Of a stretch of 64,000 bases of DNA, positions 7,096 through 16,810 are shown one piece after another. Each line of letters begins with the position of its first letter. Position 1 is the first letter of the stretch. The stretch spans positions 44,086-108,085 of the IMG/VR virus record IMGVR_UViG_3300013132_000031, one strand, 5' to 3'. The DNA is from a virus. The notes below the pieces were generated by a model, which saw only the letters and a list, made by a program, of their open reading frames with translations, searched no databases and was not told where the DNA came from. The position numbers and the translations under genes are program-made.

Positions 7096-8493
7096 ATTAA
7101 TCAATATTTTTATGACGCTCAAATACGCAGATTCCTGTTGCAGTTCACTAGAATTTTTTCAGGGTTTCAAGTGGAATATGGCAACGAAACCGACGGTGTG
7201 AACGCTGCTGCCTTGTTGCGTGTGCCTGTGCGCTATGGTGATGCCAGTCGCAATGCTCAAACAATCATACAAGAAAACAGTCGCAATGCTTTGCCGTCAA
7301 CTCCCTTAATGACTTTTTACATCACTGGATTGGACTATGAGCAAACACGTTTGCAAGATCCAACTTTTGTCAGCAGAATCAATGTTCGGCAACGCACCTA
7401 TGACTCGGCCACAGAAAGCTATGAAACCACTCAAGGCAATGCATTCACAGTTGAGCGACTCATGCCTGTGCCATACAAGCTCACTATCAACTTGGATATT
7501 TGGACATCTAACACCAGTCAAAAACTTCAATTGCTGGAACAGGTACTGACCATGTTCAATCCCAGTTTGGAAATACAAAGCACAGACAACTACATTGACT
7601 GGACCAGTTTGAGTGTGGTATTTTTGGAACAGGTCACTTGGAGTTCAAGAACCATTCCTGTGGGCACTGACAATCCCATTGACATAGCCACTTTGAGATT
7701 TAGCTTGCCAATTTACATCTCACCACCAGCCAAGGTACTGAAACTGGGTGTGATTGAACGAGTGATAGCGTCAATCTATGACGCACAAGGCGACCTAAAT
7801 GATGCTGTGCAAAATAATGATTTGTTGTTGGGCACCAGACAAGTTATCACTCCTTACAACTATGCCACTGTGTTGATTGGCAACAAGATTCAAGTTTTGC
7901 AGGCCAGAGACCTGGCACAAGAACCTGACAATGACCTGCTCACCCCTGCAGGCATTGTGTCTGACAGTAATTTGATGTGGCCTTCAGTGATCGATTTGTA
8001 TGGATCCTTACGACCAGGTGTGAGTCAAATCAGACTGATCCAAGCAGACGAATCTGAAATTGTGGGCACTGTGGTACTGGATCCCAATGACGATAGATTT
8101 TTATTGTACAGTGTGGACATTGATACTACCCCACAGAACACCCTGGAACCTGTGGATGCTGTGATCAATCCCCTGACTTCAGGTCCAAGACCCGAAGACA
8201 GTGTGCTAGCCGGTGTGCGGTACCTGCTGACCGAAGACACTGGCGAAGGCGTCAATCAAGATCCAGCACAGGCCTGGGTAGGCGAAAACGGTCGGCCTCT
8301 TGTGGCCCATGCCAATGACATCATTGAATATCGCAACGGTGCCTGGCGAGTGGTTTTCATGGCCAGCACTGCCAACGAAATTCAGTATGTCACAAACATA
8401 ACCACAAGTCTGCAGTATGAATGGACTGGTGACAGTTGGGTCAAAAGTTATCAAGGTGTGTATCCAGGAGGCACCTGGAGGCTGGTACTGTGA
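7096..8493 (+). CDS. 15: gp15-like proximal tail sheath stabiliser, apparent ATT start
   Basis: A T4 gp15-family protein that caps the tail and stabilises the proximal sheath. The family's opening, a Tyr-rich stretch then IRR-x-LLQF and IFSGFQVEYG, is present only if translation starts upstream of the first standard start codon (TTG 7138). The frame is open upstream and reads NQYFYDAQIRRFLLQF. AGGAG at 7084-7088 stands 7 bases before ATT 7096, so I take ATT as the likely start (465 residues). The segments TVERLMPVPYKL, TSNTSQKLQLLEQVL and NPSLEIQSTDNYIDW are strongly family-like. T4 gp15 has 272 residues; the C-terminal extension (about 265-465) carries repeats ending in YRNGAWRV and YEWTGDSWVK. 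Confidence 0.75.
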   Translation: MNQYFYDAQIRRFLLQFTRIFSGFQVEYGNETDGVNAAALLRVPVRYGDASRNAQTIIQENSRNALPSTPLMTFYITGLDYEQTRLQDPTFVSRINVRQRTYDSATESYETTQGNAFTVERLMPVPYKLTINLDIWTSNTSQKLQLLEQVLTMFNPSLEIQSTDNYIDWTSLSVVFLEQVTWSSRTIPVGTDNPIDIATLRFSLPIYISPPAKVLKLGVIERVIASIYDAQGDLNDAVQNNDLLLGTRQVITPYNYATVLIGNKIQVLQARDLAQEPDNDLLTPAGIVSDSNLMWPSVIDLYGSLRPGVSQIRLIQADESEIVGTVVLDPNDDRFLLYSVDIDTTPQNTLEPVDAVINPLTSGPRPEDSVLAGVRYLLTEDTGEGVNQDPAQAWVGENGRPLVAHANDIIEYRNGAWRVVFMASTANEIQYVTNITTSLQYEWTGDSWVKSYQGVYPGGTWRLVL

Positions 8494-8921
8494 AGGCCGT
8501 GGGTGTTTGGTTCCGCAGTGTGGTCACTGGACGTTATCTCTATCTCCTACGCAATGACGCAAAAAATCCCAGTACCTGGGGCTTGCCTGGCGGCAAAGTA
8601 GAATCAGGCGAAACACTACTTGGTGCCATGGAACGTGAATGTATTGAAGAACTGGGTCACATGCCTGAATATCAACGCCTGGTTCCCTTGGAAAAGTTCA
8701 CATCAGCTGACGGTGTGTTTGAATATCATACCTGGATATGTGTTGTATCTCAGGAATTTGTGCCCACACTCAATCACGAACACCTGGGCTGGGCTTGGAT
8801 TGATCGAGGCACCTGGCCTCGACCCATGCATCCAGGTCTGTGGAACACAGTGAATTTAACCACTGTGCAAGACAAGATACACACTGTAGAGCAGTATCTT
8901 GCTGCAGATTCTCAAGCCTGA
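8490..8921 (+). CDS. Nudix hydrolase
   Basis: A 143-residue Nudix enzyme that hydrolyses a nucleoside diphosphate linked to another moiety. With the start at GTG 8490 the box is complete: G35, five residues, E41, seven residues, then R49-E50 and E53-E54 ending at G56. The preceding GLPGG at residues 31-35 and the following beta-strand/FEYHTW region fit the fold. The GTG overlaps the gp15 stop (GTGA) and is preceded by TGGAGG at 8 bases. The longer in-frame ATG at 8436 lies inside gp15 and lacks such a site. The substrate may be an oxidised or modified nucleotide or an NAD-type compound; unknown. It overlaps the convergent virion gene by 10 bases. Confidence 0.85.
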   Translation: MKAVGVWFRSVVTGRYLYLLRNDAKNPSTWGLPGGKVESGETLLGAMERECIEELGHMPEYQRLVPLEKFTSADGVFEYHTWICVVSQEFVPTLNHEHLGWAWIDRGTWPRPMHPGLWNTVNLTTVQDKIHTVEQYLAADSQA

Positions 8922-11900
8922 CTTTCTTGGAATTGCAACTGCACTTCGCCAACTGGAGTGACGCTGGTTGTCAACGCTGTGATGGTCACTGCCAACACTT
9001 CGGGACCATTGGGATAGGTACCTATGCCAGGAACAGCACTGGTTCCAATCTGCTTGACGTTGGTCAAGTCCAGCACCCCAGAATTGGTTGTTGAAATAGG
9101 TATGGCAAACAGTCGTTCGCCTCCTGAAATTTCTGCTGAAATATTTTGCACAATCAATGACATATCATTTGCAGGGGTAGAACCACCTATCACATTGCCA
9201 AGGATCTTCAGTGTATCGCCCACCGCATAGCCTGTTCCTGGATTTTGAATCTGTATGGCTGTGGTGGTAATTCCATAGGAGGTGCCTGTTCGTGTCAACT
9301 GCACAGTAAGGTTGGCTCCTGTGCCTGCACTGGATACCACAACTGGAGTCAAGTTAGCAAAACTCTGATTTGAACTGAATGTAACCTTGGTGCCTGTGCG
9401 AGTAAAACCGCCTGTAGTACTCAATGGTGCAGATTGCACACCGCCAGTACTGACACCTGAGAAAACTGGCGCTGTGGAAAACTGTGTAAAGCTGGGCTGG
9501 AAACCACCGCCTGCATTGTTTAGTCCTGCCCATACAGTGTTGGCTGAGTCAATGTTGTTGGGATTCAAGATACCAGCTACCAAGAATCTACCAGCAGTGA
9601 TGTTGACAGTAATATTTACTAGTGTCAACTGTGCTCGATTTATAAGATCTTTAATGCCTAGATTTCCAATCACGCCATTGCTGACACTGGGGCTGAGACG
9701 CATAGCAAACGCCACTTGTTGTGCGCCCACTGTGGCAGGGAGGCCATAATTGGTGCGGTTGAACTGGAAGCTGTAGCCTTCGTCGCCGTCAAAGTTGCCG
9801 TCCATGATAATGGCTGAACCCCAGTGATTTACCAAGGGTGTACAGGTGTTGCTGATCAAAATCACACCGGTGTTGATGGCATGTGTGGCAGCCGCTGAGC
9901 TGGTGTAACTGCGACTTTGTCCTTCTTGCCATTGAACAAACGTTGCAGCTCTAGTACATCCAGTCAAATTGTTGCCTGCTTTGCCAGAATATTTTATAAC
10001 TTCACTGTCAATCATCACAAACACTGGATAAGTCACTGACGCTGAGGGATAATCTGTAGCGTCTACTAGAGTAATTGTGGTCTGGCTGGCGTCAATAGCA
10101 CTGGCAAGACTGCTGTTGGGTGTTTCATTGATGGCTTCATAACGTGCTGGCAAGTTACCTGAACGCATGAATGCTTCGTTGTTAAAGTTGTTGTTGGGAC
10201 GACGATGTGCATGAATAAATCTACCATCTTGACCACGTACCATCCACGTTATATAACCCGCACCGTACCATGAATATTCAATACCCAACATCTGCATTTT
10301 GGTGGCGTTGATGGTGTATCCTGATTGACCTGTTCCGTCTATCTTGTCTATGTTGAAACTGGATTGTCTCACACGTAATTCAGTACGCAAACACATTTTT
10401 ACACGACTTTGATTGCTGACTCCGCGAAACGGAGGAATCACTGTCATTCTGTTGTTGTTCAGAATGCTGGTAACATAGTGTGACATACCTTTGATAATGA
10501 CCAAATCACCAGTGTTGATTTGATCTTCAAATCTACAAGTTCCATCTCCTGTGACAAGATTAGATCCTACCCCTACACTGACCAGGCCAGACAACTGATT
10601 GGTTGAAGTACGCAGAACTGCGTTCAAACTTTGCCCGTCATGTTCCCAAAACATGCCGTTTTGGTCGTCAAACATGCCGGCACGAATACTGGCACCATGC
10701 CAACTTGATACGTTGATTCTTGGTTGTTGACCCAGTGTGGGAGTAGCACTGCCCAAGATAGCAATTGCATTTACTGTGAAAGAGGTGTCGCTGACAATGG
10801 CAGTGACAGTGTAGCCAGATTGGTCGTAGCCCGATGTGGTAATTCCACTGAGTACAATCACTGCTCCAGCATTGAGACCGTGTTCAAGATCAGTTGTGAT
10901 GGTTATGGCAGATCCTGCTGCGGTTCCTGCTGCGGTCACTGCTGTCACATCCAGGGTTGGCTGTAGCATGGTACCTGAGGTAAACAACAGGCCTTTACCT
11001 GATTGGTAACGGAAATATTTTTTTGTTTGTCGCACAGCACTGGCACCACGAGTGGGATTACCAGGACCAATGATCACACCACCGTCAAACGGTCTGGGCA
11101 AAAAGCTGGCATTGCTGCGTATGTTGATTTGTCCCACTGCTGGGCTAACAACTATTGCACCGGCTTTGGCGGTGTATTGGAATGTGGTAGTACTGGGAAT
11201 AGCAGTGACAATAAACGAACCTTCAGCATAAGACTGGTTGGTTCCTGCACTGAGAACACAAAGAATAGGAGTGCCTGGAACCAGGCCGTGGGCAAACGTT
11301 GTGGTCACTGTGATAATACTGGGGTTGCCGCCATCGCTGGCCATGGAAATCACATCAAGGTCAGCACCGGTGTAAGGGAAGGCCTGACGCACAGTGCTGT
11401 CAGTTTGATTGAGTGGGTATCCCACCGCCACACCAGGGTTGCGTCTTGGGTAAAAGCTAAAATTGTTGGTTTCTGCAAAGTTGACCAAGCTCGTACCCTC
11501 AGCATTGCTGAGCACAGTGTTCAAAACACTGACATAATTGTCTGTGACCAAGGCACTGTCTGTATAGTTTACTGCCACTTCAGGAATGTTAGAGTTGCCA
11601 GTGGCATTGAAAATACCAGTCATGCGAATGAACGGTGATCCGACCCCGGCACCAGTGAGTATGGTGCTGTTGAATTGTCCACGGGTGATAACCTGACTGC
11701 CGTTGACTGCGGTGCTAACTGTGGTGTGTTTGACCAGTTCAACATTGCCGCTGAGTCTTTGAAACACGGAACCTGTGGCGTATGAATTGGCCGCTGAAAT
11801 ATTGTACCAGCCACGATTGAGTTGCAGAGTAGTGGCATCAGTGACTTCTTGAACCTGTGCAATTTCTAAGGTATTGACTGCATAGATGTTGGCACCAATT

Positions 11901-12874
11901 ATGATGTTGGCTGCCCCAGAATTGGTACCATTGCTTTGACGCACCACTGTGAGTGCATTGGCGGCCACACTGGTCACAGCCATGACTTCATACACGTTGT
12001 TGGTGATGGTTTCAGCAATTACATAAATGCCAGCTCCAGCCACTATTGTTGCAGCGTTGGCCACGTTCACAGTGGTGGTAGCATTGCTGGTAATGTTGGC
12101 CACTGCAATGGTAGTACCGCCTGAGGTGGGACGACCAATCAATAAAATATTGTCCAGTGCTGTAACGCCAGTGGTTGATGCCACAGTGAATGTGCGTTCA
12201 GCTGAACTGGCCACTGCAGAAGTAAGGTGACTGGTCACAAAAGGCGCAACGTTGCCTTGTGTTTGACTGATCATCAATGCAAAGTCATTGGCTAGCCAAG
12301 GTGCTGTGCCTTGGTTGCTCAAGCGCACCGCAGTGTCCACGTTACTGGCAATAAAATCAGTACTGGCCAACAATGTTGCGTATCCGTTGGTGTTGTACAC
12401 CAAATCTGCACCAATGTCTTCGAAAAAACCTGGAACATAATTTATCAAGCTGACGTTTTGCCATTTGGTATTTTGCAAGCCGTATTCAAAGTCAGCGTCA
12501 ATCAAACTTTCTGGTTGACCCACACGAGCTCGACCAATTGCATCTTCACCGAATGACCAAGGCTGTGAGGTCAGGCCGTTGTAGTCTTCTACATATATGG
12601 CCAGGTCGTCTGAGCTGCTCAGTGACGAAGTATCAGCGTACAACGACAGTGTGGTCACTCCAGCATAGGCTGCAGGGAAAGTTGCAGTGGTTCCTGCTGC
12701 CCATGTGACAGAACCGCCCAATGTGGGCTCGGCAAAATTGTAGATATTTTGATCAGCAGTTGTATCATACACAGCAAGAAAATCTGCCAGGTTGTAACGA
12801 TTTGGCACTTGGATAGTGCCCAGTCCGCTGGTACCTGGTGTGAACGAATATTCGTATAATCTTTTTCTAGCCAT
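8912..12874 (-). CDS. Large virion structural protein (1320 aa), tail/fibre region
   Basis: A 1320-residue protein at the end of the tail-fibre operon, two bases after the 130-residue gene. The sequence is Ser/Thr/Asn/Gly-rich with few cysteines, typical of extended beta-rich virion proteins. Two or more segments of the form 'HGL-x-G-x-x-I ... T-x-F' (around residues 525-560 and 660-700) look like repeated Ig-like or small beta modules. A distinctive central part contains SSWHGASIRAGMFDDQNG, FWEHDG, and later FIHAHRRPNNNF and NHWGSAIIMDG. These resemble large structural proteins of marine T4-like phages that I know only as 'virion structural protein'. The most likely role is in the adsorption apparatus. 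Confidence 0.6.
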   Translation of the reverse strand: MARKRLYEYSFTPGTSGLGTIQVPNRYNLADFLAVYDTTADQNIYNFAEPTLGGSVTWAAGTTATFPAAYAGVTTLSLYADTSSLSSSDDLAIYVEDYNGLTSQPWSFGEDAIGRARVGQPESLIDADFEYGLQNTKWQNVSLINYVPGFFEDIGADLVYNTNGYATLLASTDFIASNVDTAVRLSNQGTAPWLANDFALMISQTQGNVAPFVTSHLTSAVASSAERTFTVASTTGVTALDNILLIGRPTSGGTTIAVANITSNATTTVNVANAATIVAGAGIYVIAETITNNVYEVMAVTSVAANALTVVRQSNGTNSGAANIIIGANIYAVNTLEIAQVQEVTDATTLQLNRGWYNISAANSYATGSVFQRLSGNVELVKHTTVSTAVNGSQVITRGQFNSTILTGAGVGSPFIRMTGIFNATGNSNIPEVAVNYTDSALVTDNYVSVLNTVLSNAEGTSLVNFAETNNFSFYPRRNPGVAVGYPLNQTDSTVRQAFPYTGADLDVISMASDGGNPSIITVTTTFAHGLVPGTPILCVLSAGTNQSYAEGSFIVTAIPSTTTFQYTAKAGAIVVSPAVGQINIRSNASFLPRPFDGGVIIGPGNPTRGASAVRQTKKYFRYQSGKGLLFTSGTMLQPTLDVTAVTAAGTAAGSAITITTDLEHGLNAGAVIVLSGITTSGYDQSGYTVTAIVSDTSFTVNAIAILGSATPTLGQQPRINVSSWHGASIRAGMFDDQNGMFWEHDGQSLNAVLRTSTNQLSGLVSVGVGSNLVTGDGTCRFEDQINTGDLVIIKGMSHYVTSILNNNRMTVIPPFRGVSNQSRVKMCLRTELRVRQSSFNIDKIDGTGQSGYTINATKMQMLGIEYSWYGAGYITWMVRGQDGRFIHAHRRPNNNFNNEAFMRSGNLPARYEAINETPNSSLASAIDASQTTITLVDATDYPSASVTYPVFVMIDSEVIKYSGKAGNNLTGCTRAATFVQWQEGQSRSYTSSAAATHAINTGVILISNTCTPLVNHWGSAIIMDGNFDGDEGYSFQFNRTNYGLPATVGAQQVAFAMRLSPSVSNGVIGNLGIKDLINRAQLTLVNITVNITAGRFLVAGILNPNNIDSANTVWAGLNNAGGGFQPSFTQFSTAPVFSGVSTGGVQSAPLSTTGGFTRTGTKVTFSSNQSFANLTPVVVSSAGTGANLTVQLTRTGTSYGITTTAIQIQNPGTGYAVGDTLKILGNVIGGSTPANDMSLIVQNISAEISGGERLFAIPISTTNSGVLDLTNVKQIGTSAVPGIGTYPNGPEVLAVTITALTTSVTPVGEVQLQFQESQA

Positions 12875-12876
12875 TG

Positions 12877-13269
12877 TTAAACTCCAAAAATAATCTGATT
12901 AGCAGTCAATCTTGCCTGAGTAATACTGCTAAACTTGTTGTAACTGATGGTGCCCACAGCAATCTTGCTGTCTGTAACTGTGCCATCACTGGGTGTGCCT
13001 GTATATAGTGTGTCTCCAAATATCAACGCAAAGAAAGGAGTCAATGCCGCAGGTGCCACTGCAAAACTCAGGTCAGCTGCTGATATTGAAAAATTGATAC
13101 CAGGATTTTGTGGCACGCCGTTCAGTACCACCAGCATGGCAAACGCAGTTGAGGGTGTGACACTGACCCCATCAATGGTCATGGCAAACGTGGTCTGCAC
13201 ACCATTGAACACAAGATTGTCCAACTTTCGATACTGGCCAATTGGTGGCTGATTTCCCAAATAACTCAT
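12877..13269 (-). CDS. Small fibre-associated virion protein (130 aa)
   Basis: A 130-residue protein beginning MSYLGNQPP, followed by a beta-rich domain with FAMTIDGVSVTP, LVVLNGVPQNPG and FSISAADLSF. This short module also occurs at the N-termini of phage fibres, where it attaches the fibre to the tail; the neighbouring fibre begins similarly with MSYIGLNPQ. Here it stands alone, so it may be an adaptor between fibre and baseplate or a remnant of a duplicated N-terminus. Its start overlaps the stop of the upstream fibre gene (TAATG), so expression is coupled. The C-terminus SYNKFSSITQARL resembles the usual linker after this module. Confidence 0.55.
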   Translation of the reverse strand: MSYLGNQPPIGQYRKLDNLVFNGVQTTFAMTIDGVSVTPSTAFAMLVVLNGVPQNPGINFSISAADLSFAVAPAALTPFFALIFGDTLYTGTPSDGTVTDSKIAVGTISYNKFSSITQARLTANQIIFGV

Positions 13270-16200
13270 TATAGTCTTCCCACAACAATTTCAATCATGC
13301 CTGAACCGCCTGGATGATCTTGTGCGGCTTTACCAATCACACTTCCCATTCGGGGTTCAGCACAGGCCTGCGCCACACCGCCGCCGGCAGTGACCATCAT
13401 GTCACCTTTGCGTACGACTCCTATCACTGAAGTTGGCACACGACCAGTCAGTGCAAGAGCCGCGGTGTGAGCACTTTGCAAAGTGCTGTTCATCAAGTGA
13501 GCAGGGTTGGTACTGACCACTCCAGCCACTCGCACACTGTTGATACCAATGCTCAATGTGACTTCATTGGCACCGCCAAAATCCAATACTGTTCCTGGTG
13601 CATATTCTGCGTCCGCAGCATACAGCTCGGCCAAGTCAGCGTACTCTGCTGTGGTTGCTTTGGCAAACACTGTGTTAAAACCAGTTGTGCTGGTTCCAAT
13701 ATTGCCCACACCGTTGGTGCCGCCATTTACAATGGCCGTGACTGCATTACCGCTGTTCACTGTGATTGCGCCGCTGACTGCCAGTGCGGTGAGTGTGCCC
13801 AGTGATGTGACATTGGTCTGTGCGGCTGTGGCCAAAGTGCCGGTTAAGTTGGTAGCTGTGACATTGCCACCTGTGATCAAGCCTGTAACTGAAACTGTGG
13901 TGCCTGTGTGTGTGGTGGCATTGACATTGGCACCACCTAATACATTGCCACCAATAATATTGCCTACTGCACTGATCAAATCAGCAGAATTAATATTGCC
14001 GCCAGTGACATTGCCAGTCACATTCAAGCTACTGATCACATTGCTGGTCAAGCTCAATCCAGCTGCATTGAGGTTTCCTGCAACAACATTGCCTGTGGCA
14101 CTGAGTGTGGCAGCTTGTAATAAATTGGCAGTGACCAAATTGCCAGCAATCACATTGCCAGCAGATGTTATGTTGCCAGTGGCTGTGATCAGCCCGGCTG
14201 TTTGAATATTGCCGCCAGTGACATTGCCAGTGGCACTGATCAAGCCGCCTGTCCGCACGTTGCCACCAGTGATGTTGCCTGCGGCACTGTAACTACCTGC
14301 GGTACTTGCACCTGTGGTGCTGCTGGTTCCTGTAGAGATCAAATTACTACCTGTGACATTGCCTACGGAATATACCTCCGAGTATGCATAGAGGGTGCTG
14401 CCAATTACAAATCCTGTAGCTGATACTTGTCCAAGAGTGCGAAAATTGCCACCAGTGATGTTGCCACCTACACTCAGTGCTGATCCACCAGTGTTGGCAA
14501 CAACCACTTTGGTGGCGGTGTTGAATGTTGCTGTGCCTGCTGCTGTGGTTGCTGTCACAGGACCAATGCCAATCAATGTAGTTGAGCCAGCAGCACCGCC
14601 AACACCAATGTGAACGCTCTTTGTGCTGCCCGAACTGGCCACACCGTTACCAATGCCCACAGTCTGACTGCCTGTGCTTTGCCCAATTAAAATTGTTCCA
14701 GTCTGTGCTGTGCCACCTACTGTGGTTGTGCCTGTGGTCTGACTGGTTCCAATGTCGATATTTTGTGTGGTACCTGAGAATGTGACTGTGCCAGTTGCAC
14801 TGAGATTGGCCGCATTTGTGGTACCTGCAATGGTGGCACCCAGCGGGCTGAACACTGCTATATTGGCCACTCCGTTCACTGTCACGGCCACATTGCCAGC
14901 TGAACTGACCACTCGCACATTGCTGTTGCCAAACTGTATGCTGGTAGCATCAATGCCTGTGAGTGCAGCACCGTTGCCTATGAAATAAGGTGCAAGTATG
15001 TTGCCTGTGGCTGACATGATGCCAGAACTCAACACATTACCAGCTATGACATTACCAGTGACACTGGCATCAAGGGGCACATTCAAATTGGCAGACAGAT
15101 TGAAATTGGCACCAAATATATCGCCGGCTGCTGACACAAAACCGTTGGTTTTTATGTTGAGACCAGTGACATTTCCGCCTGTGCTCACAGCCGAGGTACC
15201 TATGATGTTGCCACCGGTGATGTTGCCTGCGGCACTGATCAATCCGGTGATCAGTGCATTGCCTGCTGAAACATTGCCTGAGACCGTGGTTATGTTGCCA
15301 GCGGCACTGATAATATTGCCTGCGTTTACATTGCCTGCCACAATGTTGCCAGTGATGCTGGCAGTGGTTGATCCAGATATGGCCCCAGTCACTGCCAGGC
15401 CGCTGCTGGACACAGTCACAATGTTCACGTTGTTAACATTGCTGAGAATGTTGCCGTTTATGGTTGGTATATTCACAGCAGAATTGCTGTTGAATATGGT
15501 GGTGGTCAACTGTGCAATTCCGGAGAGTTGACTACCATTACCGGTAAAAAATGCAGCCTCCACATTGCCAGTGGCGCTGACATTGGCCAACACTAGATCT
15601 GTCAGTTGAAAACTGGGATCAGTGGTATCAACCACTGTGGTGGGTTCTGTCAGTAGATTGGTAAACAACTTGTATTTGGCATCAGTTACATCTCTAAACA
15701 AGCCGTTGTATCTGGTATTGGCACCATCATAGTACTGTGCCACTAGACCTGTGTCAAATGTGTCTCCAGGATTGTTTGCAGCCAAAAAGATAAATGGATC
15801 TGCCACTGCAAGACTGTCTACACCAGTGGTGGTAAAGTTGCCATTGACCACAAAGTCGCCCACGCAAGTTAAGCCTCCACCCACATTGATATTGCCTACT
15901 ACGCCTACGCCACCGGCTACCAACAATGCACCACTGGTAATGCTGGTGCTGTTGCTGGTACTGCCTACTACAACTTGTCCGCCAGCGTATAAGTTACCAG
16001 TTATGCCAGCACCGCCAGTGACTCGCAAGGCTCCTGTAGTGCTGCTGCTGGCGTTGATGTTGGCGCTGAATGTGGCACGATTGGCTCCTGCTGTGGTCAC
16101 TATCACTGTTTGTGCATCAGACCAATACAGTCCCGAATTGTTGGCAGCTACTGAGTACACACTGGGCGCACCCACTGTGCCTGCGCCAAACGCATTGGCT

Positions 16201-16475
16201 GCTTGTAGATCCAAGCTGTTGAGCGCACCAGCACGATATGTTACCGCAATGTTGTCGCTGCCAGAAGCAGGTGGAGTGGTGAATATCAGTACAACATTGC
16301 CTGCTATGTAATCAGTGAATGGTACTTTTAATACATTGCCCACAATTACATCAAGGTCACTGGCTGACGCTACACTTCTATTGAGGTTGAACTGTGTGGC
16401 CACTGAATTGCCACTGAAAAACTGTGTGCTAGTATTCAGCAGTGTTTGCTGAGGATTAAGACCAATATAACTCAT
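13269..16475 (-). CDS. Tail fibre with repeats and a peptidase-G2-like C-terminal domain
   Basis: A 1068-residue fibre. The N-terminus MSYIGLNPQQTLL with a small beta domain is an attachment module. Residues 130-300 contain 'GALRVTGGAGITGN' and 'SITSGALLVAGGVGVVGN', a common fibre shaft motif. Residues about 370-870 are degenerate repeats of the type ATGN-[VI]-x-GGN, shared with the two upstream fibres. The C-terminus begins AEYADLAELYAADAEY and continues GTVLDFGG, V-A-GVVSTNPAHLMN and GVVRKGDMM. This resembles the C-terminal domain of many marine phage fibres and the Peptidase_G2/IMC family, which can cleave itself after trimerisation. Self-cleavage here is an inference. The gene is coupled to its neighbours by TAATG junctions on both sides. 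Confidence 0.7.
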   Translation of the reverse strand: MSYIGLNPQQTLLNTSTQFFSGNSVATQFNLNRSVASASDLDVIVGNVLKVPFTDYIAGNVVLIFTTPPASGSDNIAVTYRAGALNSLDLQAANAFGAGTVGAPSVYSVAANNSGLYWSDAQTVIVTTAGANRATFSANINASSSTTGALRVTGGAGITGNLYAGGQVVVGSTSNSTSITSGALLVAGGVGVVGNINVGGGLTCVGDFVVNGNFTTTGVDSLAVADPFIFLAANNPGDTFDTGLVAQYYDGANTRYNGLFRDVTDAKYKLFTNLLTEPTTVVDTTDPSFQLTDLVLANVSATGNVEAAFFTGNGSQLSGIAQLTTTIFNSNSAVNIPTINGNILSNVNNVNIVTVSSSGLAVTGAISGSTTASITGNIVAGNVNAGNIISAAGNITTVSGNVSAGNALITGLISAAGNITGGNIIGTSAVSTGGNVTGLNIKTNGFVSAAGDIFGANFNLSANLNVPLDASVTGNVIAGNVLSSGIMSATGNILAPYFIGNGAALTGIDATSIQFGNSNVRVVSSAGNVAVTVNGVANIAVFSPLGATIAGTTNAANLSATGTVTFSGTTQNIDIGTSQTTGTTTVGGTAQTGTILIGQSTGSQTVGIGNGVASSGSTKSVHIGVGGAAGSTTLIGIGPVTATTAAGTATFNTATKVVVANTGGSALSVGGNITGGNFRTLGQVSATGFVIGSTLYAYSEVYSVGNVTGSNLISTGTSSTTGASTAGSYSAAGNITGGNVRTGGLISATGNVTGGNIQTAGLITATGNITSAGNVIAGNLVTANLLQAATLSATGNVVAGNLNAAGLSLTSNVISSLNVTGNVTGGNINSADLISAVGNIIGGNVLGGANVNATTHTGTTVSVTGLITGGNVTATNLTGTLATAAQTNVTSLGTLTALAVSGAITVNSGNAVTAIVNGGTNGVGNIGTSTTGFNTVFAKATTAEYADLAELYAADAEYAPGTVLDFGGANEVTLSIGINSVRVAGVVSTNPAHLMNSTLQSAHTAALALTGRVPTSVIGVVRKGDMMVTAGGGVAQACAEPRMGSVIGKAAQDHPGGSGMIEIVVGRL
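13840..15330 (-). repeat. Fibre repeat block A
   Basis: Imperfect units, many near 51 bases, encoding ATGN/TGGN repeats in the 1068-residue fibre. Recurrent words such as CCAGTGATGTTGCC and GGCACTGATCA are shared with blocks B and C. Confidence 0.65.
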
Positions 16476-16807
16476 TAGGTAATTTCCAATATGCTCATCA
16501 CGGTATCAATGCTGGTACCTGCGCTGCTTTGAACGTACATTGTGTCGCCAGTTATCAGTACCAATTTCTGATCCCCACCGCCCACTACCAAACTGGAACC
16601 AGCCGGCACTGGACCTCTAGCAATTATGTAAGTGTTGGCCACCCCGTTGTTGATAAACACATTGGCTGTGATAGCACTGCTGGTGGTGTTGGTCACGCTG
16701 AGACCAACCACTATGGTTTTGGTGCTGGCTGGCACCGTGTATGCGCCCACTGGATCAGCCGTAGTACCAGTGTTTTGTTGTAGTTTTCTCGTGAAGGTAT
16801 TTGCCAT
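16475..16807 (-). CDS. Small beta-rich virion protein between fibre genes (110 aa)
   Basis: A 110-residue protein with alternating hydrophobic and Thr/Ser-rich strands: TKTIVVGLSVTNTTSSAI, ANVFINNG, AGSSLVVGGGDQKLVL, DTMYVQSSAG. The pattern suggests a single jelly-roll or Ig-like domain, as in small accessory fibre proteins that trimerise or cap the shaft. It sits between two long repeat fibres, 3 bases after the larger one and with a 1-base TAATG overlap to the next. This argues that it is part of the same adsorption structure. I do not recognise a named family. A chaperone role for fibre assembly is possible, but nothing in the sequence shows it. Confidence 0.55.
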   Translation of the reverse strand: MANTFTRKLQQNTGTTADPVGAYTVPASTKTIVVGLSVTNTTSSAITANVFINNGVANTYIIARGPVPAGSSLVVGGGDQKLVLITGDTMYVQSSAGTSIDTVMSILEIT

Positions 16808-16810
16808 TTT

